From assembly GCA_040307715.1 (NCBI GenBank), contig JAWRJC010000147.1, positions 1 through 22,237 of the forward strand: 22,237 nucleotides of DNA, in the 5' to 3' direction. The notes beneath the pieces are model-generated. The model ran no database searches. It worked only from the letters and a program-made list of their open reading frames with translations, and had not been told where the DNA came from. This DNA is from RUG13615 sp040307715. Lineage in GTDB: Bacteria > Bacillota > Clostridia > Peptostreptococcales > Anaerovoracaceae. Shown one piece after another: positions 14,555 to 20,053 of this stretch. Made by a program: the position numbers and the translations under genes. Every line of letters starts with the position of its first letter. The stretch's first letter is position 1.

Positions 14555-15034
14555 CTAGGCTTCTTCGATCTGCTTGCCGCTCATGTGGTCGATGGTCAGC
14601 GCCATAACGAGCGTGCCGCGGAGGCTCTTTTTGATCTCCGCCTCGATGTACTCACTATCGTCCGTGAACTTGTAGCAGAGCTTGCGGCACTGATCTGCCA
14701 CGCGCTCCGGATCGGTCACGATCTCGATCCGGCCGAAGCAGATGACGCTGCGCATGATGCGCGCCCAGCTGCCTTCGGGAATATATCCCTCGTCCAGAAC
14801 GGTATAGGACACCTTGTCATTCGCCTTTACCGCCTCCACGCGATGCCCGATCAGCCCGCCGTGGATGTACAGCTTGCCGTCCTCTTCATCATAGTAATGG
14901 TCGACCGGGACACCGTACGGGTACCCTTCCAGCCCCATTACGGACAGCACGCCTCGCTTCTCGCTTTTGAGCAGGCTTATGCAATCCTCCCTGCTGATTT
15001 CGTTCTGCTTTTTTCTGACCTTCCTGAATTCCAT
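14555..15034 (-). CDS. NimA-like pyridoxamine 5'-phosphate oxidase-family flavin-binding protein
   Basis: This 159-residue protein matches the small split-barrel flavin-binding family (NimA / PNPOx-like), usual length about 150-165. Visible marks: MEFRKVRKK start, then GVLSVMGLEGYPYGVPVDHYY, the KLYIHGG strand, the H64 region GHRVEAVKANDKVSYTV, and SVICFGRIEIV later on. ATG 15034 follows GAGGGGG; the frame extends upstream only through non-homologous sequence that overlaps the GNAT gene. It lies 43 bases after the GNAT gene, probably in one transcript, and ends at the terminator at 14505-14532. Known: members bind FMN or F420, and some reduce nitroimidazoles; most have unknown substrates. Inferred: a general flavin reductase in an anaerobe. 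I see no reason to tie it to the ureide cluster. Confidence 0.88.
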   Translation of the reverse strand: MEFRKVRKKQNEISREDCISLLKSEKRGVLSVMGLEGYPYGVPVDHYYDEEDGKLYIHGGLIGHRVEAVKANDKVSYTVLDEGYIPEGSWARIMRSVICFGRIEIVTDPERVADQCRKLCYKFTDDSEYIEAEIKKSLRGTLVMALTIDHMSGKQIEEA

Positions 15035-15077
15035 CTTTACCCCCTCTTCCAATGCTGCCTTCTGCCGGATCGGCAGA

Positions 15078-15638
15078 CTATCTGAATTCTTTGCGCAGGA
15101 TGTACCGGCGCAGGCCGCCGTACAGTTCCATTTCTGTAATAATAGTATATCCCGAACGCAGCGCGTTGTTGAGGCTGAATTCGTTGTCCGGGGAGATGGT
15201 CGTGAGTGCTTCCTTCGCGCCGAGCGCGCGCGCAGCCTCTTCACGCAGGGCGAAGAAGATCTGCTGCAGACCGTAGCCGCGCGCAGCCGGTCCGATGAAC
15301 GAAACTTCCATCGTGACACAGGTCAGAAGACGCTCTTCGTCGTACTCCAGATAATTACCGGCATTGCGGCTGCCCGGACGGCCGACGACCATCATGGTCA
15401 GCCCGACGATCGCGCCGTCCATGACCGCGCAGAAACACTTGTCCAGGCGGAGCGATTCTTCGAGTTCCCACTCCTGCGTCATAAAATAGGTCGACTTGTC
15501 GGGCACAGCGTCAAAGACGACATCCTGCAGGGCGGTGACTTCCGCCAGATCATCCGGCGTGCACGCGCGGATCACGAATGTCCGCGGATCTGAGCCATCC
15601 TTTCTCGTCAGTACTGTTTCGTAAGGGATCTTTCTCAT
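15078..15638 (-). CDS. GNAT-family N-acetyltransferase
   Basis: This 186-residue protein has an N-terminal FVIRACTPDDLAEVTALQDVVFDA, as in many GNAT proteins, the motif A region VTMEVSFIGPAARGYGLQQIFFAL with the R-G-Y-G acetyl-CoA pyrophosphate loop, and a motif B-like end (SPDNEFSLNNALRSGYTII) typical of the fold. I chose ATG 15638 (MRKIPYE) because AAGGAAGAG precedes it; an upstream ATG at 15698 has no ribosome site and sits in AT-rich sequence that looks like promoter. The acceptor substrate is unknown. It is followed by the NimA-like gene. Confidence 0.85.
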   Translation of the reverse strand: MRKIPYETVLTRKDGSDPRTFVIRACTPDDLAEVTALQDVVFDAVPDKSTYFMTQEWELEESLRLDKCFCAVMDGAIVGLTMMVVGRPGSRNAGNYLEYDEERLLTCVTMEVSFIGPAARGYGLQQIFFALREEAARALGAKEALTTISPDNEFSLNNALRSGYTIITEMELYGGLRRYILRKEFR

Positions 15639-15718
15639 TCTCTCTTCCTTTACACAACCTCCGGTGGTTTTGCTGCAATTGATTTCTGAAAATAGCATAC
15701 TAAAATTAGGAGCATTTG

Positions 15719-15749
15719 AAAAGCGCCCATCCCTGCCGGGACCGGGCGC
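15719..15749 (-). terminator. Terminator of the 26-residue peptide gene
   Basis: GCGCCC (15723-15728) pairs with GGGCGC (15744-15749), with an inner TCCC/GGGA stem. On the minus strand T4 follows. It lies 31 bases after the small gene's stop, which supports that gene being expressed as its own unit. Confidence 0.7.
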
Positions 15750-15779
15750 ACCGCCGCAAACCTATGATATGCTCTGCCG

Positions 15780-15860
15780 CTATTTCTTCTTATAGCCCGT
15801 GCACATGGTCATCAGGAAGCAGCATACCGTTGCCCATGCCCAGAATTTGTGCTGTTTCAT
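15780..15860 (-). CDS. 26-residue single-helix peptide (MKQHKFWAW... TGYKKK)
   Basis: A short frame of 27 codons with stop. It starts at ATG 15860 with AAGGGGGACCGGAG directly upstream and ends in TAG. It begins MKQHKFWAWATV, has the hydrophobic centre CCFLMTM, and ends CTGYKKK: one membrane-sized helix with positive charge at both ends. I recall peptides of the same size and pattern (HKFWAW near the start, M-T-x-Y-TGY-K near the end) as hypothetical small proteins in Clostridia and gut Actinobacteria; this is memory, not a search. Strong ribosome site, own terminator and peptide pattern together make it likely real. Function unknown. It could be a membrane-embedded regulator or peptide subunit. 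Confidence 0.65.
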   Translation of the reverse strand: MKQHKFWAWATVCCFLMTMCTGYKKK

Positions 15861-16176
15861 CTCCGGTCCCCCTTTCGCAGCGCCTGTGTGACATCCGCAC
15901 CAGATGCGGATTCCGCCTTAAGTATATTGCCGGCGACAGCCCCCTGCGAGCCCGAACGGACACCGTGTTCCCGCGCACACAAAAATAGACGCTTTACAAC
16001 GAAAAGTGCGTGCAATTACACCTCATTCAGTATAAATTAAAGGTAGGAACTTTCATCTGCCCCCGGCGGTTGACTTGCTTAGATCGACCCGGAAGATCCG
16101 CAGGAGAGACAGATCCGGCGCACGGCGAAACGGCCCGGCGCGATTGAACAGGAACTGTTACAACAGGAGGATCACT
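15861..16176. other. Intergenic region between divergent small genes
   Basis: 316 bases without a convincing gene. Minus strand, leading to the peptide gene: a TATACT -10-like hexamer near 15923-15928 with a weak -35. Plus strand, leading to the DUF1508 gene: TATAAA at 16031-16036 and a TTGACT at 16070-16075, neither with a good partner hexamer. The 5' leader of the DUF1508 gene is GC-rich and carries AGATCCG twice. No known riboswitch is recognised. Confidence 0.4.
15893..15911. repeat. Perfect 7-bp inverted repeat in the peptide-gene leader
   Basis: ATCCGCA-CCAGA-TGCGGAT on the plus strand. On the minus strand it falls between the possible -10 and the peptide's ribosome site, so it is either an operator or a leader hairpin. 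Confidence 0.5.
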
Positions 16177-16545
16177 ATGGGACAATTTGAGATCAAAGAA
16201 GTCAAGACCGGTGTCAAATTCAACCTGAAGGCAGGCAACGGTCAGATCGTAGCCACCTCGCAGATCTACAAGAGCATGTCCGGCTGCAAGAACGGCATTG
16301 CCAGTGTTGCGAAGAATGCCGCGATCGCAGCGGTCGAAGACCAGACCGAAAAAGGATTTGAAAAAATGAAGAATCCGAAATTCGAGATCTACACAGACAA
16401 GGCCGGCGAGTTCCGGTTCCGCCTGAAGGCCGCCAACGGCCAGATCATCGCGAGCAGTGAAGGCTACACCAAGATGGCCAGCTGCAAGAACGGGATCGAG
16501 AGCGTTATCAAGAACGCCGACAGCCCGATCGTTTTCGCGGAATAA
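16177..16545 (+). CDS. YegP-family protein with two DUF1508 repeats
   Basis: This 122-residue protein is made of two tandem DUF1508 units: about 2-52 (GQFEIKEVKTGVKFNLKAGN...) and 66-117 (NPKFEIYTDKAGEFRFRLKAAN...). Each has the typical G-Q-I-[IV]-A-[TS]-S-x-x-Y-x-[KS]-M-x-[SG]-CKNGI-x-SV core. E. coli YegP has the same two-repeat build. AGGAGG lies 7 bases before ATG 16177; the frame open upstream is Arg-rich and not family-like. A strong terminator follows, so it is a single-gene unit. Known: small alpha/beta domain of unknown function, common and often abundant. No function is assigned here. Confidence 0.92.
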   Translation: MGQFEIKEVKTGVKFNLKAGNGQIVATSQIYKSMSGCKNGIASVAKNAAIAAVEDQTEKGFEKMKNPKFEIYTDKAGEFRFRLKAANGQIIASSEGYTKMASCKNGIESVIKNADSPIVFAE

Positions 16546-16558
16546 AACGTTTTATCAC

Positions 16559-16593
16559 GCGGCGCAGCCCTGCCGGGACTGTGCCGCTTTTTT
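16559..16593 (+). terminator. Terminator of the DUF1508 gene
   Basis: GCGGC(G)CAG...CTG(T)GCCGC stem with a short GC-rich upper part and T6 at 16588-16593. It starts 14 bases after the stop. Confidence 0.85.
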
Positions 16594-16630
16594 CACCCGG
16601 AAGACACAACCCGCACCTTAGGAGCACACT

Positions 16631-17398
16631 ATGTCCAGCCCTGAAGAAACCACCGGCATGCAGCGCATCAGCCTCATGGAAGCCATCGAGCAGCGCCACT
16701 CTGTCAGACAGTATGAAGAAACGCCCCTCCCGGCGACAGTGATCGCCGAACTTGCGGACGCCGTCTTTGCCTGCAACGAAGAGAGCGGGCTCCACATCCA
16801 GCTCGTCACGGGCGAACCGGATGCCTTCACCGGCATGCTGGCCAAGTACGGCAAATTCTCCGGCGTAAGCAACTACTTCGCACTGGTCGGAAAGAAAGCC
16901 TCCAACCTTGAAGAACAGTGCGGGTACTACGGGGAAAAACTCGTCCTTCTCGCACAGCAGATGGGGCTCAATACCTGCTGGGTCGGCGGCACATTCAACA
17001 AGCGCAAGACCGCCTTTGCGGTCGGCAAGGATGAAAAACTCGTCCTCGTGATCGCCGTCGGTTACGGCGCCACACAAGGCCGTACGCGCAAGAGCAAATC
17101 CTTCATGGACGTCAACCGCTCCAAAGGCGTCATCCCGACCTGGTACCGCCGCGGCGTCGAAGCGGCGCTCCTGGCACCGACCGCGGTCAACCAGCAGAAG
17201 TTCGCGTTCAGTTACACAGGCAGCGCGGCTGCTGTCCCGGCCGGCAATGAAGAACTGGCTGCCGGCGAGACCACCCGGTCACTGCCCGGCGTACACGTCG
17301 AAGTGGACGGATTTGGCTTCTTCAGTAAGGTCGATCTGGGGATCGTCCGGTACCACTTCCAGATCGGCGCCGGCGACGCGGAGTACCGCTGGATCTGA
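16631..17398 (+). CDS. Nitroreductase-family protein (TM1586-like putative nitroreductase)
   Basis: This 255-residue protein has the nitroreductase FMN-binding start MEAIEQRHSVRQYEETPLP (R22/S24/R26) and the later GYYGEKLVLLAQQMGLNTCWVGGTFN, the place where the family binds flavin and nicotinamide. The late APTAVNQQKFAF segment contacts FMN in relatives. The build (early RHSVR, separate second half starting near WYRRGVEAALLAPTA) fits the TM1586-type group, which fuses two half-like units, rather than classical NfsB. AGGAGC precedes the ATG. The natural substrate is unknown; NAD(P)H-dependent reduction of quinones or nitro compounds is the family norm. It is followed by a plain stem-loop and a terminator. 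Confidence 0.85.
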   Translation: MSSPEETTGMQRISLMEAIEQRHSVRQYEETPLPATVIAELADAVFACNEESGLHIQLVTGEPDAFTGMLAKYGKFSGVSNYFALVGKKASNLEEQCGYYGEKLVLLAQQMGLNTCWVGGTFNKRKTAFAVGKDEKLVLVIAVGYGATQGRTRKSKSFMDVNRSKGVIPTWYRRGVEAALLAPTAVNQQKFAFSYTGSAAAVPAGNEELAAGETTRSLPGVHVEVDGFGFFSKVDLGIVRYHFQIGAGDAEYRWI

Positions 17399-17399
17399 A

Positions 17400-17425
17400 C
17401 ATTGCCGCGCGGTGAGGCGGCAATG
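17400..17425 (+). other. 9-bp stem-loop after the nitroreductase gene
   Basis: CATTGCCGC pairs perfectly with GCGGCAATG around 8 bases, just 1 base after the stop. No T-tract follows, so it more likely protects the 3' end than ends transcription. Confidence 0.5.
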
Positions 17426-17458
17426 CCGGCGGACAAGGTCACGATTTGAAATCAGAAG

Positions 17459-17480
17459 CGGGTCCTGCGGGACCCGTTTT
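17459..17480 (+). terminator. Terminator upstream of ccdA
   Basis: CGGGTCC pairs with GGACCCG around TGCG, followed by TTTTGGTTT. It ends the nitroreductase transcript and shows that ccdA needs its own promoter. Confidence 0.8.
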
Positions 17481-17486
17481 GGTTTG

Positions 17487-17515
17487 TTGAAAAAGCGGAG
17501 CGATTCCAGTATCAT
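17487..17515 (+). promoter_or_regulatory. Promoter of ccdA, probably giving a leaderless message
   Basis: TTGAAA (17487-17492), a 17-base spacer, TATCAT (17510-17515). Transcription would start about 17522-17523, two or three bases before the ATG at 17525. No Shine-Dalgarno sequence lies in the 20 bases before that ATG. Confidence 0.55.
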
Positions 17516-17524
17516 GCAAGTAGT

Positions 17525-18205
17525 ATGGAATACCTGATCACACTGCTTGAGGGCATCATTTCGTTCATCTCTCCCTGCACCCTGCCGCTGCTGCCGGTCT
17601 ACCTCGCGTATCTGGCCGGCGGACAGACAAAGCAGGGAACGCTCCCGGAGCAGCCGGCGCGCCGTGCGGCGTGGTCCCGGCCGCTGGGGTTTGTGTTGGG
17701 ATTTACGGTGGTGTTCTGCCTGCTGGGGCTGTTCGCCGGCGCGCTCAGCGCCCTGCTCGTGCGGCACCAGAGCGCAGTCAACATCGTGCTGGGGCTGATC
17801 ATCATCTTCTTCGGCCTCGCGTATCTGGGCGTCATCCCGGTGCGCTTTGCCGGCGGCGTGGAACAGCACGGCGATATCCGGTCGTTCTTCTCCGCCTTCG
17901 TGTTCGGAACGGTCTATGCGGTATCACTGACTCCCTGCACCGGCGCGTTCCTCGGCTCGGCCATCATGCTGGCTGCCGCTTCGGGAACGGCTCTCAAAGG
18001 CGCGGCCCTGCTGCTTGTCTATTCGCTGGGACTTGGCATCCCCTTCCTGCTGTCGGCGCTTTTGATCGAGCAGCTGACCGGCGCTTTCGCGGCCATCAAA
18101 CGCCACTACGGCGCGATCAACAAGGCATGCGGGCTCTTCCTTATCGCGGTGGGCATCCTGCTGGCGTGCGGGCTGCTCGGACGGTGGATGGCGCTGCTGT
18201 CATAA
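17525..18205 (+). CDS. ccdA: CcdA-type cytochrome c biogenesis/thiol-disulfide transmembrane protein
   Basis: This 226-residue protein has six membrane helices and the two family cysteines: C18 in FISPCTLPLLPVYL and C138 in SLTPCTGAFLGS, one in each half. Known: CcdA (short DsbD form) passes electrons from cytoplasmic thioredoxin through this Cys pair to extracytoplasmic thioredoxin-like proteins. The neighbour 12 bases downstream encodes such a partner (WCPPC). No cytochrome c or haem export gene is in view, so general extracytoplasmic thiol reduction, for example for a methionine sulfoxide reductase or peroxide defence, is as likely as cytochrome maturation. The Met at 17525 is needed for the first helix, yet it has no ribosome site (see promoter entry). 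Confidence 0.9.
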   Translation: MEYLITLLEGIISFISPCTLPLLPVYLAYLAGGQTKQGTLPEQPARRAAWSRPLGFVLGFTVVFCLLGLFAGALSALLVRHQSAVNIVLGLIIIFFGLAYLGVIPVRFAGGVEQHGDIRSFFSAFVFGTVYAVSLTPCTGAFLGSAIMLAAASGTALKGAALLLVYSLGLGIPFLLSALLIEQLTGAFAAIKRHYGAINKACGLFLIAVGILLACGLLGRWMALLS

Positions 18206-18217
18206 TAGAGGTACTTT

Positions 18218-18883
18218 ATGAATCGCAAACGAAAACTCATCGGGCTCGCCGCCCTTCTCATCGTCGTCCTTGCCGGCGCGGCGGTCGCCTACAACACACT
18301 CGCCCCTGGCGCGCAAGCCGGTCATAATAATGCGGGAGGCGGCTCCGTTCCCGCCGCACAGCCGGAAAGTGATGCTTCCGCAGACAGCACAGAGACAGAC
18401 GCAGCGGGCAAAGATTTGCCGGAAGCGCCGGATTTCACAGTCTACGACGCGGATGGCAAGCCGGTCCGGCTCTCTGACTTTGCAGGCGAGCCTGTCGTCA
18501 TCAATTTCTGGGCGAGCTGGTGCCCGCCGTGCAAAGCGGAACTGCCGGACTTTGAAGCGGCATTCACCGCATGCGGTGCTGCCAAAAGCGGTGAGACCGC
18601 GGACAACAAAACGGCGGCGGACGGCGGCACGCCGGTGCGGTTCCTGATGATCGCGCTTACCGACGGCGACCGCGAAACGCAGGCGACCGCGGATGCTTTC
18701 ATCGCGAGCAATGGATATACCTTCCCGGTGTACTACGATCTGGACTTCGACGCGGCATCTGTATATGGGATCCGCTCCATCCCGATGACCGTCTTTGTCG
18801 ACAAGGACGGGTACGTCTCCGACTACGCCATCGGTCAGATCGATGCGCAGACACTGCAGAACGGGATCGACGCGATCCGCTGA
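18218..18883 (+). CDS. TlpA/ResA-like membrane-anchored thioredoxin
   Basis: This 221-residue protein has an N-terminal anchor (MNRKRK then helix 7-25), a low-complexity Ala/Gly/Asp/Ser linker (about 30-66), and a TlpA-type thioredoxin fold from APDFTVYDADGKPVRLSDF. The active site WCPPC is C102/C105, and the cis-Pro is P189 in IRSIPMTVFVDKDG. There is an insert at about 118-138, rich in Lys/Asp/Ala with one more Cys (C119), in the place where ResA/TlpA proteins vary. GAGG precedes the ATG, 12 bases after ccdA. Inferred: it takes electrons from CcdA and reduces an exported target outside the membrane. No target gene is in view. Confidence 0.92.
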   Translation: MNRKRKLIGLAALLIVVLAGAAVAYNTLAPGAQAGHNNAGGGSVPAAQPESDASADSTETDAAGKDLPEAPDFTVYDADGKPVRLSDFAGEPVVINFWASWCPPCKAELPDFEAAFTACGAAKSGETADNKTAADGGTPVRFLMIALTDGDRETQATADAFIASNGYTFPVYYDLDFDAASVYGIRSIPMTVFVDKDGYVSDYAIGQIDAQTLQNGIDAIR

Positions 18884-18897
18884 AAAGACACGCGCGG

Positions 18898-18947
18898 CTT
18901 AGACATGCACAGCACAAACGCGCAACTTAGATACCCGCGCACAAACG
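18898..18947 (+). repeat. Two imperfect direct repeats before ylmH
   Basis: CTTAGA...GCACAAACG occurs twice (18898-18920 and 18926-18947), and a third CTTA (18949-18952) runs into the ylmH start codon. The 68-base gap has no purine-rich ribosome site. Confidence 0.45.
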
Positions 18948-18951
18948 ACTT

Positions 18952-19797
18952 ATGAATGAAGACAAACTGATCCTGGCACAGGCGGAAGACCGCATCGAGC
19001 AGTGCCGGAACTACGATATGCTCACCCATACAGGCTTTCTTGACGCCCGCCAGCAGTCGCTCGTGCGGCGGGCTTTCGGTGTGCGGCAGGGCGATGTGCG
19101 GCTCGTCTACGACGGCGGCTACAAGGACGCGGACCGCGTGATCCTGGCGGCACTGCCCTACTATATGGAAGATCTGTATGCGGAATCGCTCTCTGCGGAC
19201 GCCGGCGCCGCTGCCGGTCTTTCCGCTGCAGGCATTCCGCCGGTGCGGGACCTGCTCACCGTGATCCGGGCGACTGCGCCGAAGGGTTCGCAGGCCTCCG
19301 CCCGCTCCGGCCGCGCGCTTTCGCACAGCGACTACCTCGGCGCGCTGATGGGGCTTGGGATCAAGCGGACCACGGTCGGTGATATCCTCGTGCGGGAAGA
19401 TGGCGCGGACATCCTTGTTTTGACGGAGATCGCGGACTACATCATGCAGACCTTCGCGTCCGCCGGGCGCTCGCACCTGTCGCTGGAGCGCCTGCCCGCC
19501 GAGGCGCTTCTCATCCCGGAACAGAAAACGACCGAGATCCGCGACACCGTGGCCTCCCTGCGCCTCGACGCGCTCCTTGCCGCCGCGTTCCGGCTGCCCC
19601 GCGGCAAGGCGGCGGACGCCATCCGCCAGGGTCTTGTTTTCGTCGACCACCTCGAAGCCACCAAAGCCGACATGCCCGTCGAAGAAGGCGCGGAACTCGT
19701 CATCCGTCACAAAGGCAAGGCGGTCCTGACCACTGTCGGCGGCAAATCCCGCAAAGACCGCATCAACGTGACCTTCACCAGATACGGCGACAAATGA
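18952..19797 (+). CDS. ylmH: YlmH-like S4-domain RNA-binding protein
   Basis: This 281-residue protein (usual length about 255-265) has the YlmH features: GFLDARQQSLVRRAF near the start, SHSDYLGALMGLGIKRTTVGDIL in the middle (about 124-146), and a C-terminal S4 RNA-binding domain (about 200-262, VASLRLDALLAAAF ... GLVFVD). An Ala/Ser-rich insert at about 78-120 (DAGAAAGLSAAG, QASARSGRA) explains part of the extra length. Known: in Firmicutes YlmH sits in the division gene region, and recent work links it to rescue of stalled ribosomes, where it binds peptidyl-tRNA on the large subunit. Here it is away from ylmE-G/divIVA and behind the thiol pair. The ATG lacks a clear ribosome site, so low or coupled translation from tlpA is likely. 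Confidence 0.9.
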   Translation: MNEDKLILAQAEDRIEQCRNYDMLTHTGFLDARQQSLVRRAFGVRQGDVRLVYDGGYKDADRVILAALPYYMEDLYAESLSADAGAAAGLSAAGIPPVRDLLTVIRATAPKGSQASARSGRALSHSDYLGALMGLGIKRTTVGDILVREDGADILVLTEIADYIMQTFASAGRSHLSLERLPAEALLIPEQKTTEIRDTVASLRLDALLAAAFRLPRGKAADAIRQGLVFVDHLEATKADMPVEEGAELVIRHKGKAVLTTVGGKSRKDRINVTFTRYGDK

Positions 19798-19848
19798 CCC
19801 GCCCGCTGCGCAGAATATTGCGCTGCACCGTCTGCGGATCTTTACATG

Positions 19849-19882
19849 AAAAAACGCCCGGCGCATTGCCGGGCGTTCTTTT
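19849..19882. terminator. Bidirectional terminator between ylmH and the surface protein
   Basis: AACGCCCGGC pairs perfectly with GCCGGGCGTT around GCATT, with an A6 run on the left (T6 on the minus strand) and CTTTTGTTGTTT on the right. It serves both convergent genes. Confidence 0.9.
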
Positions 19883-19939
19883 GTTGTTTGCAGGCTCCGG
19901 GTTCCGGAGTCTTATTCAGTGATTTGCGCTTGACCGCTG

Positions 19940-20053
19940 CTAGTCATTCCTGCGGCGTCTTCCAGTGACAAACAGGATCACCATGAGGATCAGTGCCGCC
20001 AGGATGCCCAGGATCGGAAGCGTCATGTTCGACGGATCGCCTGTGCGCGGTGC
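19940..20053 (-). other. Sortase-type C-terminal sorting signal with a variant motif (APRTG)
   Basis: APRTG (20053-20039), then DPSNMT, a 20-residue hydrophobic helix and RRRR. Layout is as in LPXTG proteins, with Ala in place of Leu at the first position. A sortase with matching preference is expected elsewhere in the genome. Confidence 0.7.

Noticed and set aside
15035..15319. 95-residue extension of the NimA-like protein
   Set aside because: It overlaps the GNAT gene in another frame, is Arg/Ser-rich and not family-like; ATG 15034 has a ribosome site.
16075..16176. 34-residue Arg-rich extension of the DUF1508 protein
   Set aside because: AGGAGG is positioned for ATG 16177, and the DUF1508 repeat begins right there.
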